Assembly (NCBI GenBank): GCA_027382625.1
Contig: JAJKFJ010022171.1
Coordinates: 1 to 64,000, forward strand
Source of the DNA: Tetmemena sp. SeJ-2015
Taxonomy: Eukaryota; Ciliophora; Spirotrichea; Sporadotrichida; Oxytrichidae
Reading direction: 5' to 3'
Length of the DNA stretch: 64,000 bases
Shown here: in pieces, positions 11,922-22,677 of the stretch
How the letters are laid out: each line of letters begins with the position of its first letter
Numbering within the stretch: the first letter of the stretch is position 1
Translations under genes and position numbers: made by a program
Notes under the pieces: generated by a model
Told to the model about the DNA's origin: nothing
What the model saw: only the letters and a program-made list of their open reading frames with translations
Databases searched by the model: none

Positions 11922-12298
11922 ATGAATCTAGGTCAGTCCTTTTTCTGGGAGCATTTTGGAAAAGATAGCAAGAGAGATTTAAAATTTGGGTGTAATAGTT
12001 CTTTTGAGATTTAGAACTCTATACCGAAGCCGTAGAGTTGAGTTTACTGCAATTCTTGCTGCCACCGGATTTAATTATTCACTCTAACTTAAATAATTCT
12101 TTGGGCGCTGTTGAGCTGAAAATTGCTATGAAGGATATAGTAGCTATTTTTTAATCATAAATACAGATTAAACAAGTTTAATGTGAAAGTAATAATTTTA
12201 TCAGATCTAAAAATTCTTATTTTTAACTAGAAACCCTAAAAATCAACGCTCATCTGCTAATACTAAAACCCTCCTCAAATGCAAAGCAGAGCCGCTGA
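11922..12298 (+). CDS. Unassigned coding patches, possible germline gene
   Basis: Protein-like stretches in shifting frames: MNLGQSFFWEHFGKDSKRD from 11922, VEFTAILAATGFNYS at about 12038-12085, and NSLGAVELKIAMKDIVAIF at about 12095-12155, continuing to TGA 12296-12298. GC content is higher than in the flanks. The two frame changes are not explained by clear pointers, so this may be a decayed gene. Not recognised. Confidence 0.33.
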
Positions 12299-12954
12299 AA
12301 ACTGCTCATAACATTATTCCTTTCTAGTCATACTTCAAACTAAGTGAGGGAGGGAAATTATTGAAGTTTTGGGATTAAATATTAGCTCGATGGCGAGAAA
12401 AAATAAGTAAGAAAGGTACAGATTTGAATCTTTTAATTTTTACTGATGTTTAATATAAAAGATTACTCTGAAGAAAAAAAATGTGGGCGGATAAAAATTC
12501 AAACAAATTGAAACATTCAATACACTCATAATAATGCAATACAATCGCGGTCTCCTTAGGAACTTCTAAAATTATTTTTACCTTTCTAAATATATTTTAA
12601 CTTTGAATCGAGTAAATACTTATACACGCAAGAATAATATCTCTTAAATAAAAGCATGCTCCAGTGTCAGTATTGATGAAACTTAGAAAATAAGGATACC
12701 TCTCATAGTTGATATATTGTCTTTCAGTTTTATTTATTAAATATATTTTGTTTAAACTCACGCAAACTAAATTAAAACATATCTTAATAACCGAGAAGGA
12801 GAACTAATTAAAATTTATTAAAATGAACAACAACTACAAAAATTAAATAAGATTTATTCTATAAAATGAATTGATAAAACAATTAATATCAAATTATTTT
12901 AAATTAAATATTTGACAATTTTATTAAAAGAAAATGAGTGAATGATATCTTAAA

Positions 12955-13414
12955 ATGTTGCTCTTTACCATATTTCCTTAGTATCATCCTTTCTACTATA
13001 TGATTATGATACTCTAAACAAGTAATTAACTCTCTCTTTAACAGAATGCACCTTTATCATCACAAAAATAGGTAAAAAAATATATATTACATTTTATTTT
13101 AGGTAATAGATGCAAAATAAAATAACAACGTCGACCATTAGCCATAAAATATAACTGGCTGTGGCCAGCCGAAAAATCCGCCCGGGCCTCAGCTTCCTGC
13201 TCTAGAAGTTGGCGTGCCTCCTGTTGCCGTGATTGCCAATGCTCCTCCTCAAGTGCATCTTTCTCAAGCTACTCCGCCTGCTCCCGTAGTTCCTCAAAAT
13301 ATTGGAGTTCTCAATGTTTTAGGGCACAACAATGAGGTGCACAATCAGTTCAATAACAATAAATAAATATTTCATATAAATATATACATTAATTCAATAA
13401 TCAATCACAATTGA
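12955..13414 (+). CDS. Small Pro/Gln-rich gene family, copy 2
   Basis: Intact two-exon gene. Exon 1 MLLFTIFPQYHPFYYMIMIL could be a signal peptide or membrane segment. A 31-nt intron (13072-13102, GTAAAA...TTTTAG) is phase 0. Exon 2 is rich in Pro, Ala, Val and Gln (VGVPPVAVIANAPPQVHL, TPPAPVVPQN) and carries GHNNEVHNQFNNN before TGA 13412-13414. The upstream 100 bp, including AATTAAATATTTG, is conserved with the other copies. Function unknown. Confidence 0.55.
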
Positions 13415-13716
13415 ACTGCTTCTCTCTCTCTCTATATGTTTTATCTTATTAAGATCGAACTCTTAATTTTTTTAAAATAAAATTTGCAATCTGAGTCTCT
13501 TAAATAAAAATCATTTTCAGATGGATGGTTTAATGCGATAAAATTTTTTAAGCAAATGGATTCATAATTTAGAAAATATAAAATTTAATTAATATTCAAA
13601 AATTAGCATAAGTTATAGATTTAAAAGATCCTAAGAATTTAATAGTTTTAATATTTATTGAAGCATTAAGAAAATTCTAGTGTCTTATAATTTTACTCTA
13701 AATCAAGTGAGCTTTT

Positions 13717-14947
13717 AAATTCCTGACTTCCGTCGCTGCGCGGGTCGTAATCATGGGAGCTACGATAAGCTTGATATAGACGGGATCATCAACCCAGGAC
13801 AGCAAGTCAGTGGAGATGATGTCATCATCGGCAAGACCACAGCTACTAAAGCATCAGATCAACCGGCCGATACTCTCAAGTCTAGCGGCTCTTCCATCGA
13901 TCAAATATTCTTCACCAAGTCAAAAAGAGATCATTATTGAAACCTTTAATTGGACTAATAAAGTGCAAAGATTTTAAGATGCTTCTAGTTGCTTGAAGCA
14001 CTCTGAAACTGGAAAGATAGACCAAGTCATGATAACACTTAATGAGCAGGGTGAGAGATTTGTCAAAATCAAAATGAGGTCGGAGCGCATCCCTCAAATT
14101 GGAGATAAGTTTGCTTCAAGGCATGGCTAGAAAGGAACAGTCGGGATGACTTACAGACAAGAGGACCTCCCTTTCACTCGGAAAGGCATAGTTCCAGATC
14201 TCATCATCAACCAATTTAATTGAACAATTAGCATTAAAATACTTTAAACCCTCATGCTATTCCCAGTAGAATGACTATTGGCCATTTGATTACAAGTAAT
14301 CTTAAAATTATATGATTGAGTGCTTGGGTTCCAAGGTTGCTGCTCTCACTGGAACTGAAGGAGATGCCACTCCTTTCTAGAAATCATTATAGATTGCACA
14401 TATACTTAATTTGAAAGTTGATGTGAAGGATACAGTTGAGTAAATTTCTAAGAAACTTCATGATTGCGGCTACCAACTGAGAGGGAACGAGACTATGTAC
14501 AACGGATTCAATGGTCGCAAGATGGAGGTCATGATCTTTCTCGGGCCCACCTTCTATCAAAGGCTGAAGCACATGGTGGCTGATAAGATCCACTCAAGAG
14601 GTAGAGGTCCAACTCAGATTCTCACCAGACAGCCGACAGAGGGTCGTTCAAGAGACGGTGGGTTGAGATTCGGAGAGATGGAAAGGGATTGCATGATATC
14701 TCACGGCGCTGCAAGATTCTTGAAGGAGAGGCTTTTCGATGTGAGTGACTTCTATAGAGTGCATGTGTGTTCGGTGTGTGGACTGATTTGCGTAGCCAAC
14801 ATAGCTGAGTAGCGATTTGAGTGCAACAACTGCCAAAACACTGCTCACATCGCTCAAGTCAATCTCCCTTACGCCTGCAAGCTTCTTTTGTAGGAACTCA
14901 TGGCCATGCAGATCTCCCCTAGGCTCAGAATGGAGCACATCAACTGA
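13717..14947 (+). CDS. Partial RPB2 duplicate (last third), intact frame
   Basis: Copy of 6911-8133, carrying the RPB2 C-terminal third from [13 protein letters not shown] to [10 protein letters not shown] and TGA. The reading frame is intact after removal of four IESs at the same positions and with the same pointers as RPB2. Most differences are synonymous; replacements are few and mild (for example GPTYYQ to GPTFYQ, SRRD to SKRD). This suggests selection or very recent duplication or conversion. No 5' two-thirds is present upstream. It could supply an alternative 3' end, act as a template or decoy, or be a pseudogene. Confidence 0.85.
13932..13980 (+). other. IES, 49 bp, pointer AGAT (RPB2 duplicate)
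   Basis: AGAT at 13928-13931 and 13977-13980. Alignable with the 41-bp IES at 7126 but 8 bp longer. Confidence 0.88.
14213..14250 (+). other. IES, 38 bp, pointer AACC (RPB2 duplicate)
   Basis: AACC at 14209-14212 and 14247-14250. Same length and pointer as 7399-7436, with several substitutions. Confidence 0.88.
14292..14317 (+). other. IES, 26 bp, pointer TGATT (RPB2 duplicate)
   Basis: TGATT at 14287-14291 and 14313-14317. The insert is identical to that at 7478-7503. Confidence 0.88.
14384..14416 (+). other. IES, 33 bp, pointer GAAA (RPB2 duplicate)
   Basis: GAAA at 14380-14383 and 14413-14416. Same position as 7570-7602, but the inner sequence has diverged. Confidence 0.75.
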
Positions 14948-15102
14948 GGAAACTTTATAATTTTAATTTCACTTGGAATTTCTTGCTAAAATTTATGCTG
15001 CTTTTGATTTTTTTAAAATTGTCTCAAGAATATTCTACTATAGAGCATTATTTTTTTAGCAAATCTAATCGTTAACCGTTTAAATGAATTCATTAAAATT
15101 CG

Positions 15103-16004
15103 ATGTCTCCAATATAAAGATAGTCCTCCATTTAACAATTGAAATTTCTAATATTGCAAAGAGAATCATTTCAACAAACTACAGTCAGTATTATATCTTA
15201 CATCGAACGGCCTGACTTCAAAAATAAGACACTCATCTTTTAAAATAACTCTATTAAATTCTTAACTTAATATCAGTTACCCAAATCCATCACTTTGAAC
15301 CAAAAACACTTTCTTAAACTATAAAAAAAAATAGAATGAAAAGTTAAATTCAAAAATAAAGACTTCTAGACTCTTTCATAATTTAGCAAAATTCATTTAT
15401 ATAATAATAATACCTCACATAATAAGCCCTTTGATTTTTATCAACTTATGCGCCATTATACTTCTATTTAGCTTTAAATAGGTTAAAATTTTATTCCTTG
15501 AATTTTTAAATTTGCTTAATTAACCCAAATAAATAATCTAAAATCCGAAACGCAATTTTTAATAGTGAGAGATCTTAAAAGTTACCTCAAGCAAAATCTA
15601 CGTGAGATATTCCAGCAGCCAAATCTGGGTATACCCCTCAGAAATCCCAATAACTCAGTTATATTTTAGCTTTATAATTCCAGGAAATCATCTAATAGTC
15701 TTTATATTTCTCATTATGAAAATGCAACAAGCTAGATGCTAAAAGCATTCTGAAATATGTAGAAGAGAATTATAATTTTCCAACAAAACATTCTTTATCT
15801 GAACGAATAAAATCTCCTCTATCTCAAAATAACCACCAATCTCAAAAAAATGCATTTGAGAATTTATAAAGTTAGCAGCACATACCTCACATTACCTCAC
15901 TAAATATTATTATGATAATTTTTAGTTTTAATAAATCTTTAGTCGAGATAAAGGATGTGGTTAGAGATGAAATCTATATTAAGATATTATCTTGTCGAGG
16001 GTGA
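15103..16004 (+). CDS. Unassigned coding patches downstream of RPB2 duplicate
   Basis: Not recognised. Open stretches: MSPIQRQSSIQQLKFLILQR from 15103 to about 15339; VRDLKSYLKQNLREIFQQPN at about 15563-15625; LDAKSILKYVEENYNFPTKH at about 15734-15790; and VEIKDVVRDEIYIKI before TGA 16002-16004. Composition is protein-like and Gln codons are mixed TAA/TAG/CAA. Two or more frame changes are unresolved, and about 15340-15540 looks non-coding (a possible long IES). Confidence 0.35.
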
Positions 16005-16280
16005 ACAGTACTTAATTATAAGATAAAATAATAAACTCTATAATAATCTAGCTATCTGGTAAACTTTGAATAAGTAAAAATTTCTACTTTTATGTATACA
16101 ATATATACATAATATTTTAGCATGAATCCATATATGATAAACTAAAAGCAAATCCAATCACTTCAATTATAATTATAAAGTGTATGAACAACTACAAAAT
16201 TAAATATATAATTACTATTTAGATAAATTAAATATTTGGTAATTATATTTAAAGAAATAGATGAATGATTTATTTATAAG

Positions 16281-16701
16281 ATGCTTCTAATAACCATATT
16301 TCCTGAGTTTCAACATGAAACACACATATTTACTTAAGCAAAGGTAATATATTGCTTATTTCATTTTATAGGAAAATTTTAAAAAAATAACAAACAACTA
16401 ACCCCAGAACGTCCCAGGTGGGAATCAACAACCACCAAACCCAAACCCTGCTGCGAACCTAGCTGCCAATCCACTCCTTCCAGTCATCCTCCCCTAGCAA
16501 CTACCTCTTCCTTAGCAAAATCTTGTGGTTCCATCCATTTTTGTCGCTGCTCCAGCTCAACCTAACCAAGCGAATCCCTAAATCTAGGGCAATGTGAACA
16601 TTGCTGGGCACCACATCAACTACCACTATAACCCCATCCAAAATAATTAATATACGATAAATATCACTATATATCTTAATTTTGAAATTAAAAATAATTG
16701 A
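16281..16701 (+). CDS. Small Pro/Gln-rich gene family, copy 3
   Basis: Intact two-exon gene. Exon 1 MLLITIFPEFQHETHIF is followed by a 28-nt intron (16344-16371, GTAATA...TTATAG, phase 0). Exon 2 carries NNQPQNVPGGNQQPPNPNP, LLPVILPQQLPLPQQN, AAPAQPNQANPQ and GHHINYHYNP before TGA 16699-16701. The NVPG and GH(N/H) motifs and the exon structure match copies 1 and 2. Function unknown. Confidence 0.55.
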
Positions 16702-18114
16702 GTTGACATTCTTAATCTCCTAAAGATCACTTTTTTATGATTATAATTTGACATTTAAAACTCTCCAATTATTACTCTTCATGAAAATATTTATTTTAAA
16801 TCATATTGAGAAAACAAAATTGAATAAATGAAAACAAGAAATAAAAATTTAATTTAGATGAAATTAAATTCCATTTTAGCATAAAATTTATAGATCTTGA
16901 TAGGTGGTGTTTATGTTTTTATAGAAAATTAAAGAAAAGGTAGGAGCCTATTTATAATCGTAAAAATTACTATAATTTAATGATCTTTCATTAAAAATAA
17001 AATTTATTATAATGGCACGTCTAAAATAAATTATAAAGCATAATTTACAAATTATCGTCATAAACAATTTTACTATCAATTTAATATAGAATTAATTATG
17101 CTATTTTTCTAGTTAATTCTAAATTAACTCTATTTGTTAAAGCAAAATATCCATTTAGAAAGAGATTATGAATAATTTTAACTTAGTATTTTTAATTTTA
17201 ACATTAATTAACTATATAATTCATTTATATCTAAAGTTTGTATCAATAAGAAGAATTCTAGTAACTCGGAATTAAAACTTTAGTCATTTTCATTTTTTAA
17301 AGAGAACTTTAATAATTTCTTCAACTTTTAAATGGAGAATCATAACATTCACGTCATAAAAGATAAATTATTGATAGAAAAAAATGAAATTTTATAATCA
17401 AATTTTACTTAGGAATATTGATTAGAATATTTAAAAGATTAGGTATAAAAAGATAAACTCTAAAAAGATTCTGATTGTTTTAGGTGTGATATAGAATATG
17501 AATGAGTTAGAAATTAATTTATTGATAGTTGAATTTAAAAAATAGATTAAGGCATTGGCAGGGCAAGTTAAAATTATAGATTGATTTTATAATAATAAAT
17601 GAAAGTTAAAACAATAAGTATGCAATAAGTGAATTTATATTGTTTTATTGCAGTTAAAATTTCCTATTCGCTCTTTGAGCTCATCAATTTTTTAAAATTA
17701 ATTTTTTAATATTTTTATCAAATTAACATCATCATATTAAAATCACTATTTGACTCAGATTTCACAAAATAAAGTTGCAACTAGAAAGATTCTTAAAATA
17801 AGTAGGCATTAAATATTGCATAAATTTTATTTGATAGCTCTTGTAAACTTATCTCTTACGAAGTTATTCAAATTTTGTTATCCAATTAATTCCAATATAA
17901 TAATTAAGCACCCATAATTCAAAGTTATGTAAAAATAAACATTTCTCAACGACGTCCAGAATTATTTACAGTTATAGGTGCTAGAGGATTATTAACTAAC
18001 AAAAGCATGAATTTAACTTTCTCATATAGTTACAAAGATCGTTGAAGCTGTTAATTCTAAAACATTTTAGAATGGATGCAGCTCAGTGAGGGCGTCCATC
18101 ATTAATTAAGTAGA
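16702..18114. other. AT-rich DNA without recognised genes
   Basis: No convincing coding frame, apart from the + strand opening opposite the OGT 3' end near 18060. It may be germline-limited spacer. Confidence 0.4.
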
Positions 18115-21100
18115 TCAAGATATCTAGTTTAGGGTTTTCTTAAGAGGAGTTTAGAATACCTGGGGGGTTTATTCTTGTCTAAGCGTAAATGGAGATTATA
18201 AAGAATTCAAACTGTTATCAAATGAAGTTGTCTGCAAAGCATTATTATTGTAAATAGAAGCTTTTGAATTCGGAGGAGTCTTCTCTAGGCTTAATTGATT
18301 TTGGAACGGTGATTAGGAATTTGGAGAATTAAGTAAAGGATTTCCTAGTAAATCAACAACTCTGATATGCTCTACTTATCTACCTTCGTCATTATATAAT
18401 TGCCAAGCTAGATAATGAGAAAAAGTAGCTAAATATTTTATAGCTCTGAGTAGTCCAATTTCAAGATGATTGACCCACATCTTAGTATTAAAGAGAGGTG
18501 CTCTTAATCTTTTATACTCTACTTTTGCTCTTAAGTACTTTCGCTCTAATGACCCATGGGGCCTGTTCAAAATGTGAGAAGGTATGTGCTTAAGCAATTC
18601 CTTTTACTTTACAGTTAATTCAGATTATTTTTGTGGATCTTAATTAAAAAAATGTGGATTAAGCTATAACATTTTTATCTAATGGTTGATGATTGGTAGC
18701 CAGCTTTACAGCTATATCTTCATACTCTTGATAAGAATTTACAATCATCTCAGGGCATTCAAGAGCCTTTAAAATCCATATTTAAAATATTTTCCACTAA
18801 AAATTTGGAGCATTAACAATAGAAGCAGCCACTCGACTAGGCATGCTCTCTGAGTAGGGATAAGTTAAGATTGGCAGTCCACTCCATAGAAGATCACAAG
18901 TTGTAGTGTGACCGTTTGTAATAGGATTGTCCAGACATAGATCTGCTAGATGGCACCTTTCAATATGTTGATGCTTGCTAGCCTTAGTGGTCATCATAAT
19001 CCGTAATATATAAATATAAGCTATGCTTTTATGTATCCTAGAAGGATCTACTCCTCTTGCCTTTCGCTTCCTTCATTAGATTATCTTTAGCCTCAGCAGG
19101 ATATTCAAGAATCCAGAGTATGGAATTTGGGACTTTGCTAAGTATCTTCATCCATACAGTGAATGTAGTCGGGTCTAGTTTGTACAGCTAGTTGAAGTTA
19201 GCGAATATAAATTTGTCCTCAGGAAGTCCAAACTACTCTCGAGTAGACCTAGTGCTAGTCCCATCAAGATTACGATAGGGTGGGTTCAGTACGTATTGAG
19301 AAGCTTAGAAGTAGTCATTCACAAAGTAACTGTGAGGCATATAAATGGCCTTCTCTGTATAAAATCTGCTCATACTCTCCGGTGGGGAAGCAATTTCATC
19401 TGTCACTATATAATCTATGAAGTCTGATCCCATTCATTATAAAAATGATGGTGTTTATTGAGATTTAAACATTGAAAGGATTGAGCCACAGTAACCCATG
19501 AACTATATTTGAATAGGTGCAGGTCTGAGGCAGAAAACATCCGATCTGTGGCCACTTGTCCACCCGTTAAGATTGAAAAGAATGTGTATATTTTTGCTGT
19601 TAATAAAGCTCGCAAGCTCCATAGAGCCAGAGCCTTCCTCTATTTCATAGAACTCATCGCACCCACTCTCTATTTTCCTGCGCCATTCACTTCCATCATT
19701 CTTTCTCAAGCTAAAGCCAATGATGTAGAATCTTGAGCGATCGTGCATTTCAAATATGGAGGCTAGTAAATGTCCTAGAGGGTGATCTGCGAAATCGAAA
19801 CTCACATAACCCAACCTCAATTTGAAGTTAGGAATTTGGCTATAGTCAACAAGCTGATGAGAGAAGCCTGTAAAGTTTATGCCTTGAGCGATAAGAGTTT
19901 TCATTGTATGAAATTTCATATGATCTGCAAATCTTTTAGTGACCAGTAGCTTTTACTCAGGTGAAAAATTAAGCATGAAGAGGGCAAAAGGATCGACACT
20001 AGGCACGTCACCTTAATCCATTTACTTCGACACAATATTGAACAAGTGGTTCTATTTTAACCTTCAATATAACTTAATGATGTGGCTGAAGCATTCGTCA
20101 TACTGTTCCCAATCGCAGCAAAACTGTTTAGCATTACAAAGAGCCGCAAAAGTGGCATCCAGATCCATTTTAACAGAGAGTGCTCTCTTATAGTGATCAA
20201 TAGCTGCCTTTAACTTTCCCTAGTTTCTGTAAAGATCAGCTATTGAGGTGTTAGCTGAGTGGCTTTCAGGATTCATTTCTATTGCCTTACTGTAAAAATG
20301 GAAGGCCTAGTCAAACTGCCCAATACACTTTAAATAATTTGTGTTTAGTAATCTTAATAATCATATGAATTGACTTGAAGAGATCTCCTTTGAGTTCAAA
20401 AGCCTTCTCATGCGTTTAGTCCATAGTAAGTACTCTCTCGCAAATTTCCATACTACTTTGGTATTTGCCCATCTTCATCTCTAAGTTAGCAAGCTAAAGC
20501 CAGTTATGCAAGTTGTTCTCATCCAATTTAACTGCTTGCAGTAGCAGCTCCTGTGCTTTCTCATAATTGTTCTCGTGTGAGTATATCATGCCTTGGTTAC
20601 CAAGCAGGGTAGATAACTCAGGAGAGTATAAGAGTATATTCAAACACTTACAAATTTTATTATAAAATTTAAGGGTGGAAATGATTATGAGCCTGACTAA
20701 CTCTGACAGATCTTAGTATATATCTCAATCGCTTTATCTAAGGCTTGTATCGCTTCCTAATTTCTCCTTAAAGAGTATAGAATTTAGGAGAAAAGAACAA
20801 TTTAATTATTTTCAATGATAATTAAAGTGGAATATAATTTAAGATCTTGTTGTATATTTCAAGGTTTTCAGGGTCGATGAAGAGAGCCTTATCGAGATAC
20901 TCCCTTGCCAAATCGTATTCTGATAACTCTTCTGCCAGACAAGCAGCTTCAAACCAGACCTTAGAGTTTATGGGATTGAAAGCTAGAGCCTTTTTCATGA
21001 TTTGTGCTGCATCTTGCTTCAGCTTCAAAGTCTAAAATAATTTGTCAATATTACTCAGATATGGATACAATCAGAATCCTCAATTTAATTTAAGACTGAA

Positions 21101-22556
21101 GAATATAAGTAAACATTTTACTGTATAGCATTTGTATTAATTCTTATTTTTCAGAATTCAAAATTTAACTTATTTTAATGAGGAAATAATTCAGTTAATA
21201 TGTATATTTATTAAGTTTAATAATTTAAATGAATGTTATATAGTTTAAAATTTAATAAATTTTGCTACATTTGTATTTATGAAGATATCTATTTGACTTA
21301 CATGCTTGAGGAATAAAGCCAGTTCGAAAAGATATATGTATTCTTTACAAAATGAAAATATAACTTTGCATTAAAATGGCTATAAATTCCTCTTGATCGT
21401 TCTCGACTGCCTGGTTTATATACTTCATGCACATATGAGAATCACTCTGGCAGAGATCTCTAGCAGCTTTGAAGAGCTCATAGTTGTGGAATGCATAAAT
21501 CTTCTTTATCTAGTGACTTTAGTCACCTGCTTCTTGGCTTTATCCATGTGGATTTAAATTTAGAAAAAATAAAATGTTTAACTACATTTAACTATAATAA
21601 ATTTGGATTTTGGTTAATCTGATTGGGTTGCTATTGTTGGTTAACCTCCAGTATTCTGAGTTAGAGCAATCGCTCATAGCATTACTCAAAAAGTGAAAAG
21701 CAGAGAGCAAGCTGCTGCTAGTAGAAAACAATCTGCTATTGCTCCTACTGCTCCTATCTCTACTACTCTTAAGACTAATTATAAACTATTTAGAATCATT
21801 AAATAAGCCAATCTCTCTGAGTTAAAGTTTCCTAGGAAGTTGTTATTGCTACCTCTAGTAGTTATCAAACTAAAGTTGGCGAGTCCAGAGATGTGTGAAG
21901 GCCTATAAACGATAATTAATACATAAGCTCAAAATCTTGGATAGAATATATTTGATAAACTTAAGATGAGGCAATTTGAATTACTTGATGGGTGAGGTGA
22001 ATGATGATTGAGCAACAAGTCTATTTCCTCTATTCTTAGACTGTTCTCCTGGCCCGCTACTCTGATTTGAAAAGTTAGGGCACTCAATCTTCAATCTATC
22101 AAGGAGTGCTTGGCCTCAGATGATGATTCGCAAATGATACTCTTTATTACCTACTCAAATAATCAGACAACAAATACTTTTGGCATAAATATGTTGCCTC
22201 TATTTGCCTGCCAAATCCCGGAAAAACAAATTTAAATATTATATATCTCACAAAATTATGGCTTTGTATTCAAATAGATCTATAATAGGTTCAAATATTT
22301 CACTTACATTTATTTAATCAATAAAGATCTGTATTTTTTAGTTACAGAAATGGCTTGATCTAGTGAGTATGATGTTGCTTCTTAATCGTACTGAGCGAGC
22401 GTAAGTTTAAGCTTAGTATTGATTTAGAATTCTAATTGCTGTTGAGGGTGGAGTTGCTACATTATTTGCAAAAAAATTTATAATTAACTGACTTACCTAT
22501 ATTATTCTATTACTTCGCCGCTTAATCTTCAAATGATTCCTGCTTGCCCATTGCAT
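18115..22556 (-). CDS. OGT: TPR-containing O-linked GlcNAc transferase, long N-terminus
   Basis: Nucleocytoplasmic enzyme family that transfers GlcNAc from UDP-GlcNAc to Ser/Thr of proteins. Family blocks on the minus strand include TPRs (ALAFNPINSKVWFEAACLAE, about 20870-21000; more TPRs at 20040-20700), then the catalytic region: LRLGYVSFDFADHPLGHLL, FNLNGWTSGHRSD, LRPAPIQIQFMGYCG, NFNQLYKLDP, HLADLCLDNPITNGHTT, PSRVAAS and the C-terminal LRAPLFNTKMW. A Ser/Asn/Pro/Gln-rich tail continues to TGA at 18115-18117. The N-terminus is unusually long. From 22556 (MQWASRNHLK) it runs through Gln-rich sequence and joins by pointers to MDKAKKIYAFHNYELFKAAR. The extreme 5' part has one unresolved TGA near 22110, so the start is less sure than the catalytic region. 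Confidence 0.85.
19003..19038 (-). other. IES, 36 bp, pointer GGAT (OGT)
   Basis: GGAT on the minus strand at 19002-18999 and 19038-19035. The join gives DPSRIMMTTKASKHQH and removes an 11-residue insert absent from the family. Confidence 0.7.
19435..19473 (-). other. IES, 39 bp, pointer AATG (OGT)
   Basis: AATG (minus strand) flanks an insert containing an in-frame TGA. The join gives GYCG...MGSDFIDYIVTDE, matching family GYPGTSG..FMDYIITD. Confidence 0.65.
21032..21301 (-). other. Long intron, probably containing an IES (OGT)
   Basis: GTAAGT donor after LFELALFLKH and TTTTAG acceptor before TLKLKQDAAQ, phase 0. At 270 nt it is far longer than the 28-65-nt introns elsewhere in the window, which suggests an IES inside it. 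Confidence 0.5.
21507..21535 (-). other. IES, 29 bp, pointer AAGAAG (OGT)
   Basis: AAGAAG (minus strand) at 21535-21530 and 21506-21501. The join gives MDKAKKIYAFHNYELFKAAR. Confidence 0.75.
21562..21604 (-). other. IES, 43 bp, pointer AAATTTA (OGT)
   Basis: AAATTTA (minus strand) at 21604-21598 and 21561-21555. The join continues the upstream frame into IQIQIHMDKAKKIYAF, so this Met is internal. Confidence 0.65.
22457..22496 (-). other. Intron, 40 nt (OGT 5' region)
   Basis: Minus-strand GTAAGT...ATGTAG. Splicing joins RRSNRIIQ to QLHPQQQLEFQINTK in phase 0. Confidence 0.5.
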
Positions 22557-22677
22557 ATAATAGAGTAACGATTTTTTAAAACTATAATTTAAGAAATTAA
22601 TTACTTAAGCAGGTTCCTAATTTATTCCTAGTGAACAAACCTTTGAAATTTTTCCTCATGATTTCTTAAGTTAATCA

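Noticed and set aside
13419..13434. CT-rich microsatellite as a functional element
   Set aside because: Short and isolated, just after family copy 2. No evidence beyond low complexity.
19509..19736. 75-codon + strand ORF
   Set aside because: Antisense of the OGT catalytic domain (LRLGYVSFDF...).
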